A DNA stretch of 64,000 nt from a bacterium (GCA_030824495.1 JAVBXP010000038.1:23045-87044), one strand, 5' to 3'. Counted from the first letter of the stretch, positions 9,576 through 22,950 are shown. The notes: generated by a model not told the origin, from the sequence alone. Translations and numbers: made by a program.

Positions 9576-10292
9576 CTACCGCGTCAAAAAGAACTCCACA
9601 GGCGTCGAGACCTCGATCCGCTCGCCGCGCACCGAATGCGGCGCGCCGGGGAACGGGTTGGAGCGGTCGAGCATGGCCATCGCCTCGGCGTCCAGGCTGG
9701 CGAAGCCGGAGCTGGAGACCACGTCGCCGCGCAGCAGCCGTCCGTCGCGGTCGACGGCGAAGTGAACATGCACCACGCCCTCCTCGCGCCGCATACGCGC
9801 GCGCTTGGGATAGGTCTTGTGCGCTTCGAGCCAGGCGCGCAGGCGAGAGGCGTAGTCCATGCTGGCGCCGCCCGGCGCGTCGATATTCAGGCCTTCGCGC
9901 GTCCCGGCCCGCTGCGGCGGCGTGCTCGCGCGCTGTGCGGTGGCCGAGGCGGCGGGCGCCGAAGGGGCGGAGGCCGGCGCTGAAGCAGGGGCGCTCGGCG
10001 CTGCAGCTGTCTGCGACGCGGGCCGGGGAGCCTCCGGCGTTATCTGAGGCGGGCTTTGCGTCTGTGCAGTAGGCGCCGGCGCAGGCTCCCGAGGAGGGGA
10101 GGAAGGAGCCTGCGCCGACTGGCTCGGGGCGTGCGTCTCTCCGCCCCGAACTTGAACTAGTTCCGCGATCACCACGGTTTCGTCCCATACAGGCGGAGAC
10201 TCCGCGCCGGTCCGCATGACCAGCGCGATCAGCCCGACATTGAAGACGGTCGAAACCGCCGCCGCCGTCGCGCGTGTACGGGTGAGCTTCAC
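9576..10292 (-). CDS. TonB-like energy transducer
   Basis: Single N-terminal TM, Pro/Ala-rich linker, C-terminal YPKRARMRREEGVVHVHFAVDRDGRLLRGDVVSSSGFASLD. Confidence 0.88.
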   Translation of the reverse strand: MKLTRTRATAAAVSTVFNVGLIALVMRTGAESPPVWDETVVIAELVQVRGGETHAPSQSAQAPSSPPREPAPAPTAQTQSPPQITPEAPRPASQTAAAPSAPASAPASAPSAPAASATAQRASTPPQRAGTREGLNIDAPGGASMDYASRLRAWLEAHKTYPKRARMRREEGVVHVHFAVDRDGRLLRGDVVSSSGFASLDAEAMAMLDRSNPFPGAPHSVRGERIEVSTPVEFFLTR

Positions 10293-10293
10293 C

Positions 10294-12360
10294 CTAGAAG
10301 GTCCGGGCCAGGGTGAGCTTGAACGTCCGGCCCTCGGCGTCGAGCGAGGACAGGTGGCGCCGGAACTGCTTGTCGAACAGGTTGTCGACCGCGGCCCGCA
10401 CCTCGAGCCCCGACAGGGCGCCGTCGTTGGGGGGCCAGGTCAGGAACAGGTTGTGGACCCCATAACCGCCGGTGCGCCGGCCGCCCGGCCCGATGTCTTC
10501 CTGGTCGGCGGCGAATTCACCCCGCCATCCGGCCTGCAGGTTCAGGTCAGTGAAACGGTAGCCGATCGTGACGTCCAGTTCGTCGGCCGGGATGGTGTTC
10601 AGCGGCAGGCCGGTGATGCGGTTCTCGCCATCGATCACCGACAGGCCGGCGCGGGCGAACAGGTTGCGCGCGGCGTATTCGGCCTCGACCTCGACGCCTT
10701 CGAACCGCGACTCGCCGATATTGACGAAGTAAGGCGCGTTGGCCGTGCCGCGCGTGATCAGGTTGGACACGTCATTGCGGAAGGCTGTGACCTTGACCCG
10801 GACAGCGTCGCCCTGGGTGATTAGGTCGTCGAAGGAGAGGGTGATGCCGCCTTCGAAGTTGTCGGACTCCTCTGGCTTCAGGTTCAGGCTGAAGTTCGAA
10901 GTCGTGGCGCTGGTGCGGCTGAAGACTTCGTCCAGCACCGGCATGCGCACGGTGCGGGCGACCGAACCAAACACCGAGAGATTGTCGTTGATCGCGTAGA
11001 GCACGGCGATCTTCGGCGAAGCGGCAGTGTCGTCGACGGCCTGGGTCAGCGGCACGCCGGCCCCGGGCTTCAGCTTGGTCTTGTCGACCCGGACGCCGGG
11101 AATGATGGTCAGCTTGTCCGACCAGATCAGCTCGGCCTGGGCGTAGACCCCGTACTTGTCCATGTCGCCTTCGGGGTGGGTGGCCGCCCCCGGATTGGTC
11201 ACGCCCGCGGCGTTCACGCGCGGGTTGCGACGCTCCTGGGTGTATGCCTGCACGCCGACGAACAGGAAGCCGGCCCACTCGTCACCCCAGTTGAAACGCG
11301 AGGTGTTCTGGATGCGGGCCTGCCAGGTCTCGTAGGAGAACTCCGAATAGGTCAGGCCGGGAAGGAAGGTGGTTTCGCGCTGCTCGACCTTCGAGTTGGC
11401 GTAGGAGCCCTGAGCTTCGAGGTTGAAGATCTTGCTGCCGTTGAAGTCGTTTTCGTAACCGACGACCGCGGTGATGTCGTCGACCTTGCGCCGCACCGGC
11501 GTGGTGCCGAACGCCTCGGCTTGGTCGTACATCTGGGTGCTGTCGGATTGCCAGTTCTGGTACGAGGCCCAGATGCTGTGCTTCTTGTCGCCGCCGACAT
11601 AGTAGCGACCCTTGAGCAGGTAGGACGTGGACTTTACGCCGGACGGATCGACCTCGGTGCCGTCTCCGCTGGTGTAGTTGCCGGCGTCGCGGGCTGTGTA
11701 GACGCCAAGCAGGTCGAGGTTTTCGGCCGGCTTGCCGGCCACGATCACCGAGCCGGCCAGTCCCTCAGAATTGCTTTCATATCCGCCCTTGAGGCGGACG
11801 GCGAAGCGGTCGTCGCCTTTCAGGAAGTCGGAGGCGTCCTTGGTGGTGAAGTTGACCACCCCGGCCAGGGCGCCGGCGCCATAGAGGGTGGAGGAGGCCG
11901 GGCCGCGCAGCACTTCGACGCGCTTGTAGAGCTCAGGCTCGCTGAACAGCGCGCCCATCCGGTACTGTTCGTAGAACTTCGTCACACCGTCGATTTGGGT
12001 GAGGATGCGGCTGTCGGAATCGGCGATGCCGGTTCCCATGCCGCGGATGTTGAAGCCCTGGCCCAACGCCGAAACACCCCCCACCACGCTGACGCCGGGA
12101 ATGGCCTCCAGCAGGTCGCCCATGGTCGTCGCCTGGGTCTGGTCGATGTCTTCCTGATCGAGTGCGGTTACCGCCTGGGGCGTGTCGATGGCGACCTTTT
12201 CGGCGCCGGCCGAGACCACGATCCGGCCCAGCGACAGTTGGGCGGCGGCGCTGTCGGGGCGCTTGGCCGCCGCGTCTTGGGCTTGAGCGGTCCCCGCCGT
12301 CAGTAGGCAGGAAGCCCCCGCCAGAAGCGCGGCCCGGCTCCACCACATCGATCGCCCCAT
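10294..12360 (-). CDS. TonB-dependent outer-membrane receptor (heme/hemoglobin-type or siderophore)
   Basis: Signal peptide, plug TPQAVTALDQEDIDQTQATTMGDLLEAIPGVSVVGGVS, beta-barrel, C-terminal aromatic ARTF. Confidence 0.92.
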   Translation of the reverse strand: MGRSMWWSRAALLAGASCLLTAGTAQAQDAAAKRPDSAAAQLSLGRIVVSAGAEKVAIDTPQAVTALDQEDIDQTQATTMGDLLEAIPGVSVVGGVSALGQGFNIRGMGTGIADSDSRILTQIDGVTKFYEQYRMGALFSEPELYKRVEVLRGPASSTLYGAGALAGVVNFTTKDASDFLKGDDRFAVRLKGGYESNSEGLAGSVIVAGKPAENLDLLGVYTARDAGNYTSGDGTEVDPSGVKSTSYLLKGRYYVGGDKKHSIWASYQNWQSDSTQMYDQAEAFGTTPVRRKVDDITAVVGYENDFNGSKIFNLEAQGSYANSKVEQRETTFLPGLTYSEFSYETWQARIQNTSRFNWGDEWAGFLFVGVQAYTQERRNPRVNAAGVTNPGAATHPEGDMDKYGVYAQAELIWSDKLTIIPGVRVDKTKLKPGAGVPLTQAVDDTAASPKIAVLYAINDNLSVFGSVARTVRMPVLDEVFSRTSATTSNFSLNLKPEESDNFEGGITLSFDDLITQGDAVRVKVTAFRNDVSNLITRGTANAPYFVNIGESRFEGVEVEAEYAARNLFARAGLSVIDGENRITGLPLNTIPADELDVTIGYRFTDLNLQAGWRGEFAADQEDIGPGGRRTGGYGVHNLFLTWPPNDGALSGLEVRAAVDNLFDKQFRRHLSSLDAEGRTFKLTLARTF

Positions 12361-12385
12361 AAAACTCTCCACATATGTATGCAAG

Positions 12386-12400
12386 TGCGAATCATTCGCA
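12386..12400. promoter_or_regulatory. Fur-like palindrome 1
   Basis: TGCGAATCATTCGCA, perfect dyad around a central C, just upstream of the TonB-dependent receptor start. Confidence 0.6.
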
Positions 12401-12463
12401 TAATGATCGCGTAACGCCCCCCGTGGGCGGTCGACGACGCAGTCAATGCGCCATTAGAAACTC

Positions 12464-12484
12464 AATTGCAAGTGACTCGCAATT
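12464..12484. promoter_or_regulatory. Fur-like palindrome 2
   Basis: AATTGCAAGTGACTCGCAATT, 21-bp near-perfect dyad (AATTGC/GCAATT, AGT/ACT) upstream of the DUF4198 gene. Confidence 0.6.
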
Positions 12485-12518
12485 GCACTATCCGAGTTTT
12501 AGTTTCGAGAATGATGGG

Positions 12519-13328
12519 ATGGGGAAATCTATGGGGCGATTGAGCTTCGCGGCGCTTGCGGGCGCTGGACTGTTGGCGGCCGCGCCGAGCGTGGCCTTGG
12601 CGCACATGCCCTTCATGCTGCCCAACATGTTCGACCTGACCGACCGTGACCACGTCACGATCCAGGCCGGTTTCGCGGAGGATGCTTTCATCTCCGAAGT
12701 GGTGATGAAGTCCGACGCCTTCCACACTCAGGGGCCGGGCGGCGCGGTCGCGCCGATCAAGGACGTCACCTACCTGCGCGACCTGGCGGTGTTCGAGGCC
12801 CCGGTTCCCGGCAAGGGCACCTATCGCATCTCCTCTGGCGAGCGCTTCGGCCGCAAGGGCAAGATGTACAAGTCGGCCGCCGGCGAGTGGGTGATTGGCG
12901 AGGGGGCTGAAAAGCCCGCTGGCGCCCAACTGGTCGATGTCCAGAGCATGACCCTTGCCGAGGTTTATGTAACCCGCGGCTCCCCGACCAAAGACGCCCT
13001 GGCGCCGACCGGCAAGAGCCTGGAGCTGCGGCCCATCACCCATCCGAGCGAGATCTTCGCCGCCCAGCCGGCGACCTTCGAGCTGTTGTTCGAGGGCAAG
13101 CCGGTCGCCGGCGCCAATGTCGAGGTCTATCGCAGCGCCGGGAACTACGACGGCAAGAAGAAGGTCGACGGCCAGATCAAGACCGACGCCTCCGGGCGTT
13201 TCTCGATCACGGCGCCAGACGCCGGAACCTATCTGGCGCTGATCCGCCACCGCACGGCCTCGCCGGCCGGCGCCGAGACCCCTTACCGCAGCTACAGCTA
13301 CACCCTCACCTTCGAAGCGACCGAATAG
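12519..13328 (+). CDS. DUF4198 domain-containing periplasmic protein
   Basis: MGKSMGRLSFAALAGAGLLAAAPSVALAHMPFMLPNMFDLTDRDHVTIQAGFAEDAFI...; ends in SYTLTFEATE. Confidence 0.85.
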   Translation: MGKSMGRLSFAALAGAGLLAAAPSVALAHMPFMLPNMFDLTDRDHVTIQAGFAEDAFISEVVMKSDAFHTQGPGGAVAPIKDVTYLRDLAVFEAPVPGKGTYRISSGERFGRKGKMYKSAAGEWVIGEGAEKPAGAQLVDVQSMTLAEVYVTRGSPTKDALAPTGKSLELRPITHPSEIFAAQPATFELLFEGKPVAGANVEVYRSAGNYDGKKKVDGQIKTDASGRFSITAPDAGTYLALIRHRTASPAGAETPYRSYSYTLTFEATE

Positions 13329-13336
13329 GACAGCTC

Positions 13337-13801
13337 ATGACCGCTTTGCGTCTTCCCCTCGCCCTTACCGCGGCCCTGCTGGCGCTCAGTGCAGCCTCCG
13401 CCCAAGCAGCTCCGCACGAGCATTCGGCCTTCATCACAGACTACGACATCGACAAGGACGGCAAGGTCACCGCCGCCGAGTTCAAGACTGTCCGCGACCA
13501 GCGCTTTGCGGCGATGGACGCCAATAAGGACGGCTTCGTCGATGAGGCCGAGTATGTCAGCGAGTACCAGGGCCGCCTGACCACCCAGCTCGCAGCCTCG
13601 ACTGAGCCGGCCGAGCGCAAGGCCGAGCAGGAGGTGCGCCAGATCCGTCAGGCCCACGTCCGCTTCGGCGTTCTCGACACCGACAAGGACAAGAAGATGT
13701 CAGCGGACGAGTTCGCCGCCTCGGGCGTGCGCGCCTTCGCCGAACAGGACGGCGATGGGGACGGCGTGGTCTCGGCTGGCGAGAAGAAAAAAGGCGAGTA
13801 G
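13337..13801 (+). CDS. EF-hand domain protein with signal peptide
   Basis: DYDIDKDGKVTAAEF, DANKDGFVDEAEY, DTDKDKKMSADEF, DGDGDGVVSAGE calcium-binding loops. Confidence 0.92.
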   Translation: MTALRLPLALTAALLALSAASAQAAPHEHSAFITDYDIDKDGKVTAAEFKTVRDQRFAAMDANKDGFVDEAEYVSEYQGRLTTQLAASTEPAERKAEQEVRQIRQAHVRFGVLDTDKDKKMSADEFAASGVRAFAEQDGDGDGVVSAGEKKKGE

Positions 13802-13811
13802 GGACGCCCGC

Positions 13812-13832
13812 AGGCGGCCCGGCGGGCCGCCT
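13812..13832 (+). terminator. Hairpin terminator after the EF-hand gene
   Basis: AGGCGGCCC-ggc-GGGCCGCCT followed by gtttcc. Confidence 0.55.
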
Positions 13833-13837
13833 GTTTC

Positions 13838-14656
13838 CTAGTGCGTCAGCCGGTGCTTGATCCGGCGGGCGAGCTTACGAAGCTCGCTTTCGGGCGCAGG
13901 TCGTACGTCGCCGGTCAGATCCGGCAAACCGCCCTTCCGCGAAACCAAGACCTCGATGTACTCGGCCTGGATGCCGCGACCCGGATCGTCGATCGTGAAA
14001 ATCGTCGTCGAGAGTCCGCTGACCGCGTCCCAATAGGCGGCGATGTCGTAGCCCCAGTCGATCGTGACCAGCGATCCGTTCGGGTCCATCGGATTGCCGT
14101 GGAAAGACGGCTCAAGCAGATGCTCGACAGTCCCGTCGGTCTTGCGACGCGCGCGGCGGACCGAGGGGCCTTCCTTGTTCACGATGGGCACGGTGCAGAT
14201 GTGCAGGCCGCCTGGCTTCAAGGTCCGGCCGATCTCGCTGATCGCCAGATCGGGCGCAAACACGTGCTCCATGACGTCCTGGGTGATCACCAGGTCGAAC
14301 TTGGCGTCGGCGAAGGTCTGCCGCTCAAGGTCTTCCGAACGCCAGCCGCGCGGATGGACCGAGCCCCACGGTATGGACGGATCGTACTGGCTGGCCAGGT
14401 AGCCCGGCGCCTGGTCTTGCAGCCTACGGCTGGCCGCGGTGCCGGGCGAGCTTTCGTGGATCGACAGCTCGCGCCAGTTGGGACGCAGCTGCGTCAGCAC
14501 CGAGAACAGCGCGCGTTCCCGCGGCTGGGAGTTGCAGTTCAGGCACAGATAGTGATCGCGCAGCCAGGGATCCTTGGCCGCGAAGGTGCTGTCCTGTTCA
14601 CAGACCGGGCAGAAGCCGTCGACCTTTAGGACGTATTCGCCCTGGACGGCCGCCAC
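13838..14656 (-). CDS. Class I SAM methyltransferase with N-terminal Cys-rich zinc ribbon
   Basis: CPVCEQDSTF...LCLNCNSQPRERA; FDLVITQDVMEHVFAPDLAISEIGRTLKPGGLHICTVP. Confidence 0.85.
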   Translation of the reverse strand: MAAVQGEYVLKVDGFCPVCEQDSTFAAKDPWLRDHYLCLNCNSQPRERALFSVLTQLRPNWRELSIHESSPGTAASRRLQDQAPGYLASQYDPSIPWGSVHPRGWRSEDLERQTFADAKFDLVITQDVMEHVFAPDLAISEIGRTLKPGGLHICTVPIVNKEGPSVRRARRKTDGTVEHLLEPSFHGNPMDPNGSLVTIDWGYDIAAYWDAVSGLSTTIFTIDDPGRGIQAEYIEVLVSRKGGLPDLTGDVRPAPESELRKLARRIKHRLTH

Positions 14657-17419
<2,763 letters not shown>

Positions 17420-17592
17420 GGAAAACGTTCCGGATCTGCGGGATGGGACCGGCGGCGGCCTTGTCCAGCCCTTCGCCTGCCCGGAAATTCCGCTCTTTTA
17501 GGGGCGCGCGAGACTTAAGCAGCGGCCATGCCAGTGTCAACGCGGCTAGGGTGACGGGTGCGTGAGCCGCAGGCGAATTCCTCAAATGAAAA

Positions 17593-17616
17593 GGCCCTCC
17601 CGGTGAGGGGAGGGCC
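17593..17616 (-). terminator. Rho-independent terminator of the thiolase gene
   Basis: GGCCCTCCC/GGGAGGGCC stem followed by TTTTC on the minus strand. Confidence 0.85.
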
Positions 17617-17639
17617 AAATCGTCTAGTCTCTGATCGTC

Positions 17640-18812
17640 TTAGTAGATTTCGATCAGGCCGGCCGCGCCCATGCCGCCGCCGATGCACATGGTGACGACG
17701 CCCCATTTGGCGCCGCGACGCTTACCTTCTTGCAGGATGTGGCCCGTCAGACGGGCGCCGGTCATGCCGTAGGGGTGGCCAATGGCGATCGAGCCGCCGT
17801 TGACGTTATACTTTTCCGGATCGATGCCGAGTTGGTCACGCGAATAGAGGCACTGCGAAGCGAAGGCTTCGTTCAGTTCCCACAGGTCGATGTCCTGAAC
17901 CTTCAGGCCATGACGTTCCAGCAGGCGCGGCACGGCGAAGACCGGGCCGATGCCCATTTCGTCGGGCGCGCAGCCGGCCACGGCCCAACCGCGGAAGGCG
18001 CCGAGCGGCTCGACGCCGGCCTTGGCGGCGGCCTTGGCTTCCATCAGCATCACGGCGGCGCCGCCATCCGACAGCTGCGAGGCGTTGCCGGCGGTGATGA
18101 ACTTGCCTTCACCGCGAACCGGCTGCAGCTTTTGCAGGCCTTCCAGGGTGGTGTCGGGACGGTTGCACTCATCGCGATCGACCAGGTAGTCGACGATGCT
18201 TTCTTCCTTCGTTTCCTTGTTGACGACCTTCATCTTGGTCGCCAGCGGGACGATCTCGTCCTTGAACTTGCCAGCTTGCTGAGCGGCGGCCATGCGGCGC
18301 TGCGATTCCAGGCTGTATTCGTCCTGGGCTTCACGGCTGACCTTGTAGCGCTCGGCCACGATGTCGGCGGTGTCGATCATCGGCATGAAGATGGCGGGGT
18401 ATTGGGCGTACAGAGCCGGGTCGTTGTTCTCACGCGCGCCGCCGGCGCCCGGGAAGGACAGCGACTCGACGCCCGCGCCGATGGCCACGTCGGCGCCGTC
18501 GTTGCGGATGTAGTTGGCGGCCGTGGCGATGGTTTGCAGGCCCGAGGAGCAGAAGCGGTTGACGGTGACGCCCGAGGTCGTGATCGGCAGGCCGGCCAGC
18601 AGCGCGGCCTGACGGCCCAGGTTGCCGGCGCCGTGCGCCACGTTGCCCAGGATGACGTCTTCGACGGCGGCCTTGTCGACGCCCGAGCGTTCGACGGCGT
18701 GCTTGATCGCGTGAGCGGCCATGGTCACGGTCGGGGTCATGTTGAACCCGCCGCGGCCGGACTTGGCCATGCCCGTCCGGGCGTAGGAAACGATTACGGC
18801 TTCACGCGTCAT
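17640..18812 (-). CDS. Acetyl-CoA acetyltransferase / thiolase
   Basis: [64 protein letters not shown]. Confidence 0.95.
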   Translation of the reverse strand: MTREAVIVSYARTGMAKSGRGGFNMTPTVTMAAHAIKHAVERSGVDKAAVEDVILGNVAHGAGNLGRQAALLAGLPITTSGVTVNRFCSSGLQTIATAANYIRNDGADVAIGAGVESLSFPGAGGARENNDPALYAQYPAIFMPMIDTADIVAERYKVSREAQDEYSLESQRRMAAAQQAGKFKDEIVPLATKMKVVNKETKEESIVDYLVDRDECNRPDTTLEGLQKLQPVRGEGKFITAGNASQLSDGGAAVMLMEAKAAAKAGVEPLGAFRGWAVAGCAPDEMGIGPVFAVPRLLERHGLKVQDIDLWELNEAFASQCLYSRDQLGIDPEKYNVNGGSIAIGHPYGMTGARLTGHILQEGKRRGAKWGVVTMCIGGGMGAAGLIEIY

Positions 18813-18965
18813 GAATAAGTTCTCCGTCAAAAAATTAGGACCACCACGGTCACTATGAGATCCGTAGGGTTGTTTGATCGGGCGCGACCTTTGCATCCCA
18901 GCGCTTAGTTGGCTAGGGACGGGCGAACGCTCGCGGGCCGTTTTTACATTCGAGGTACGTCCTCC

Positions 18966-19943
18966 ATGACGCACTCAAGCTTCCGTCGCCTCCCGCACGC
19001 CCTGGGCGTCTTCGCCGTCATGCTGAGCGCCAGCCTGATGCTGGTCGCCTGCGGCGATCGGGGCGGGACCGAGGGCGCGCCGCAAGCGGGCGACACCGCT
19101 GTGGCGAAGGTCGATGGCAAGACAGTGTGGGCGTCCGACGTCAAGCGCGAGGCCGTGGCTCAGGGGCTGATAGGCGAGGGTGAACCCCTTGATATATCTT
19201 CGGATTTGTTCCGCCGAGTGCTGGACGAGGTAATCGATCAGAAGCTGCTTGCGGCCGAGGCTGTCGAGCGCAAGCTGGACAAGGATCCTATCGCCCAGAA
19301 GCGGCTGGCCGCCGCGCGCGAACGCATCCTGGGCGACATGTTGGTGGAGAACGTGGTGTCCGGCGCGGTCAACGACAACGCCATTCGTGGGCTCTATCAA
19401 GAGCAGCTCAAGCTCGCCAAGCAGTCCGAAGAGATCAAGGCGCGGCAAATCTTGGTTGCGACCGAGGCCGAGGCTCAGGCCGTCGAGAAGCTGCTCGCCA
19501 CCGGGGCCTCGTTCGAGGCCTTGGCCATGGAACGTTCGATCGACGCGGCGACTCGCTTCAACGGTGGCGATCTTGGACACTTCACCACCGACGTCATGCC
19601 CGAGGCCTACGCCGCCAATCTGAAGACCGCCAAGGTCGGCGATATCGTCGGCCCGTTCCAGACCGAGGGCGGCTGGGCCATCCTGAAGGTGGAGGACCGC
19701 CGGATGGAGCAGCCGATCACCCTGGACGCCGCCCGCCCGCAGATCGTCCGTTTCTTGACCTATGATCAGGTCCGCGACCTGCTCGAGAAATTGCGAAGCA
19801 GGGCCAAGGTCCAGACGCTGATCGGCGCGCCGCAAGACGTGCCGGGCCAGCCGAAGGAACCGGCCGATGCTCCGCCCGCCGCCACGCCAGCCGCGCCCGC
19901 CCAGGCCGCGCCCTCCGCTCCAGCCAAGGCCGCCAAGCCATGA
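18966..19943 (+). CDS. Peptidyl-prolyl cis-trans isomerase (PpiC/SurA-like, lipoprotein signal)
   Basis: Lipobox region LMLVACGD; parvulin domain [52 protein letters not shown]. Confidence 0.9.
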   Translation: MTHSSFRRLPHALGVFAVMLSASLMLVACGDRGGTEGAPQAGDTAVAKVDGKTVWASDVKREAVAQGLIGEGEPLDISSDLFRRVLDEVIDQKLLAAEAVERKLDKDPIAQKRLAAARERILGDMLVENVVSGAVNDNAIRGLYQEQLKLAKQSEEIKARQILVATEAEAQAVEKLLATGASFEALAMERSIDAATRFNGGDLGHFTTDVMPEAYAANLKTAKVGDIVGPFQTEGGWAILKVEDRRMEQPITLDAARPQIVRFLTYDQVRDLLEKLRSRAKVQTLIGAPQDVPGQPKEPADAPPAATPAAPAQAAPSAPAKAAKP

Positions 19944-21364
19944 CCCGCACGCCAGCTCCGAAGAAGACTGCGCCGCCCAAGAAATCCACGGCGGGCAAGG
20001 CCCTTGAGGTCGCCGCCAAGCCCGTGGAGGCGTTGGAACGCGCCCTGGACCCGCTGACGACCGCCATCAAGCGCGCCACCACCAAGCAAAAGGTGGAGCC
20101 TGCGCCTGCGGCCACTCCGGCCAAGGCGGCGTTGCCGGTCTCGCCGCTGGCCGTGCCGTTCCCTGAGTTGCCGCCGATCGCCGGCGTCCAGCTCGCGACC
20201 GGCCGGGCGGGGTTCTACAAGACCGAGCGTGACGACCTGCTAGTCATGCGGTTCGCGCGCGGGACCTCGGCGGCCGGCGTCTTCACGCGGCACGGCATCG
20301 GCTCTGCGCCGGTCGACTGGTGCCGCAAGCATCTGGAAATGACCAAGGGCGCCGATGTGCGCGCCCTGGTGGTCAACGCCGGCTGCGCCAATTCCTTCAC
20401 CGGCAAGCCGGGCGGCGACGCCGTGCGGCGGGTGGCCTCGGCGGTCGCCAAGCGCTTCGATTGTCGCCAGCGCGACGTGATGGTGGCCTCGACCGGGGTC
20501 ATCGGCGTGTTGCTGGACGACGCCAAGATCACCCACCGCCTGCCGGACGTGGAAGCCAAGCTGACCGACGACGGCTGGGCCGGCGCGGCGCGGGCGATCA
20601 TGACCACCGACACCTTCCCAAAGGGCGCCTACGCCGAGGCGATGATCGACGGCGAGAAGGTGCGCATCGCCGGGATCTGCAAGGGTTCGGGGATGATCGC
20701 GCCGGACATGGCGACCATGCTGGCCTTTGTCGCGACCGATGCGGCGATCTCGCCGACGGCGCTGCAGACGCTGGCCAGCCTCTATACGCGCACGACGTTC
20801 AACTGCGTGACCGTGGACGGCGACCGCTCGACGAACGACACCCTGTTGCTGTTCGCCACCGGCCAGTCGGGCGCGCCGAACATCAGCCGCGCCGGCGATA
20901 AGCGCCTGGCCGATTTCCGCGAGAAGTTGGAGGCGGTGCTGCTGGACCTGGCCTTGCAACTCGTCCGGGACGGCGAGGGCGCCAGCAAGTTCGTGAAGAT
21001 CAACGTGACCGGCGCCGAAACCCCCGCCTCAGCGCGCAAGATCGCGCGCACTATCGCCGAGAGCCCGTTGGTCAAGACCGCCTTCGCCGGCGAAGACGCC
21101 AACTGGGGCCGAATCGTCATGGCGGTCGGCCGCGCCGATGAGCCGATCGACCGCGATCGCGTGAAGGTTCAGTTCGGTCCGCTGATCGCCGCCCAGGACG
21201 GGCTGATCTCGCCCACCTACGACGAGGCCAAGATGAGCGCTTACATGAAGAACCAGGAGCTTGAGGTCTCGGTGGACGTCGGCGTCGGACGCGGAACGGC
21301 CAGTGTCTGGACCTGCGATCTGACCAAGCAATATGTCGCCATCAACGGCGACTACCGCTCCTAA
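19940..21364 (+). CDS. argJ: Bifunctional glutamate N-acetyltransferase / amino-acid acetyltransferase ArgJ
   Basis: ALVVNAGCANSFTGKPG, MATMLAFVATDAAIS, VTVDGDRSTNDT, EDANWGRIVMAVGRA. Confidence 0.97.
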   Translation: MTRTPAPKKTAPPKKSTAGKALEVAAKPVEALERALDPLTTAIKRATTKQKVEPAPAATPAKAALPVSPLAVPFPELPPIAGVQLATGRAGFYKTERDDLLVMRFARGTSAAGVFTRHGIGSAPVDWCRKHLEMTKGADVRALVVNAGCANSFTGKPGGDAVRRVASAVAKRFDCRQRDVMVASTGVIGVLLDDAKITHRLPDVEAKLTDDGWAGAARAIMTTDTFPKGAYAEAMIDGEKVRIAGICKGSGMIAPDMATMLAFVATDAAISPTALQTLASLYTRTTFNCVTVDGDRSTNDTLLLFATGQSGAPNISRAGDKRLADFREKLEAVLLDLALQLVRDGEGASKFVKINVTGAETPASARKIARTIAESPLVKTAFAGEDANWGRIVMAVGRADEPIDRDRVKVQFGPLIAAQDGLISPTYDEAKMSAYMKNQELEVSVDVGVGRGTASVWTCDLTKQYVAINGDYRS

Positions 21365-21375
21365 GGCGGAATCAA

Positions 21376-21405
21376 AATCCCCGGCCGCGTGGGCGACCGG
21401 GGATT
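21376..21405. terminator. Hairpin terminator between argJ and the helicase gene
   Basis: AATCCCCGG/CCGGGGATT stem followed by ATTTTG on the minus strand. Confidence 0.6.
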
Positions 21406-21456
21406 GATAGATGCAAGGCGGGCGGCGGTTCTACGCCGCCGCCAGGATGCGGGATA

Positions 21457-22950
21457 TTAGTCCAGCGGGGTCCAACGCTTGGCGGGAGCCGCCTGGCCGC
21501 CGCCGCCTTGGGCCTTCTCGCGCTTCGGACCCTTGAACTGAGTTTGGCTGATCGGCGTGGTCGAGGCCCGTTCGCCGCCCGTGCGGGCGCCGTGCGGATG
21601 GCGATCGCCGCCGCCCTGTCCTTGACGTTGTCCGCCGCCGGCGCTCGGACGGTTGCGCTGCTGGCGCAGGCCGCCGGGCAGGTCGCTGCGGCCTTGCGGC
21701 TTGCGCTGGCCACGATCACCGCGGTCGCCTTCGCGACGTCCGGCTTCGGCGCGTTCAGCGGCGATTTCCGGCATGGCCTGGGTCATGACGTGCAGACCCT
21801 TGTCGTTGCGGCGGTCGAAGGACGGAATGGTCTGGCGCGTCACCTTCTGGATGTCGCGGAGCAGGTTGCGTTCGTCGTCGGCGCAGAAGGCCACGGCCGA
21901 ACCGTTGGCGCCGGCGCGGGCCGTCCGGCCAATGCGGTGCACGTAGGATTCCGGCACGTTCGGCAGTTCGTACTGAACCACGTGGGTCACGGCGTCGACG
22001 TCGATGCCGCGGGCGGCGATGTCGGTGGCGACAAGGGCGCGGACTTCACCGGCCTTGAAGGACGCCAGCGAGCGTTCGCGTTGGCCTTGGCTCTTGTCGC
22101 CGTGGATGGCCGCAGCTTCCACGCCGGCCGCTTCGAGCGACTTGGCCACCCGGTCGGCGCCGCGCTTGGTGCGGGTGAAGACGATCACGCGCTTGAAGTT
22201 CTTCTCGGCGAACAGTTCGCAGAGCAGGGCGCGCTTGCGGGCGGTCTCGACGAAGATGACCTTCTGGGTCACGCGTTCGACCGTGGTCGATTCCGGAGCG
22301 ACGGCGACCTTGTGGGGGTTGGGGTTCAGCAGTTCGCTGGCCAACTTGCCGATCTCGGTCGGCATGGTCGCCGAGAAGAACAGGTTTTGGCGATCCTTGG
22401 GCAGGTGCTTCACGATCCGGCGGATCGGCAGGATGAAGCCCATGTCCAGCATCTGGTCGGCTTCATCGAGAACGAACATCTCGACGCCTTGCAGGGTGAT
22501 GGACTTCTCGCCCAGGTGGTCGATCAAACGGCCCGGGGTGGCGACGAGCACGTCGACGCCAGGCGCCATGGCGCGCATCTGGCCGCCATACTTCACGCCG
22601 CCGAACACCACGGCGACGGAGACGCCCATGTGCTTGCCGTAGGTCTTGAAGCTCTCGGCGATCTGGGTGGCCAGTTCGCGGGTCGGGGACAGAACCAACA
22701 CGCGGCAGCCGCGACGGGGCGCAGGCTTACGGTCGGCGGCGAGGCGATGCAGGATCGGCAAGGCGAAGGCGGCGGTCTTGCCGGTGCCGGTCTGGGCGAT
22801 GCCCAGCAGGTCGCGGCCGCTCATCACGCCCGGAATGGCCTGAGCCTGGATCGGGGTGGGCGTGTCGTAGCCCTCGTCGGCCAGGGCCTTGAGCAAGGAT
22901 TTGTCGAGGCCGAGGTCAGTAAACTTGGTCAAAACGTATGTGTCTTTCAC
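21457..22950 (-). CDS. DEAD/DEAH-box RNA helicase (RhlE-like)
   Basis: AQTGTGKTAAF, VLDEADQMLDMG, SATMP, HRIGRTARAG, basic C-terminal tail. Confidence 0.95.
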   Translation of the reverse strand: MKDTYVLTKFTDLGLDKSLLKALADEGYDTPTPIQAQAIPGVMSGRDLLGIAQTGTGKTAAFALPILHRLAADRKPAPRRGCRVLVLSPTRELATQIAESFKTYGKHMGVSVAVVFGGVKYGGQMRAMAPGVDVLVATPGRLIDHLGEKSITLQGVEMFVLDEADQMLDMGFILPIRRIVKHLPKDRQNLFFSATMPTEIGKLASELLNPNPHKVAVAPESTTVERVTQKVIFVETARKRALLCELFAEKNFKRVIVFTRTKRGADRVAKSLEAAGVEAAAIHGDKSQGQRERSLASFKAGEVRALVATDIAARGIDVDAVTHVVQYELPNVPESYVHRIGRTARAGANGSAVAFCADDERNLLRDIQKVTRQTIPSFDRRNDKGLHVMTQAMPEIAAERAEAGRREGDRGDRGQRKPQGRSDLPGGLRQQRNRPSAGGGQRQGQGGGDRHPHGARTGGERASTTPISQTQFKGPKREKAQGGGGQAAPAKRWTPLD

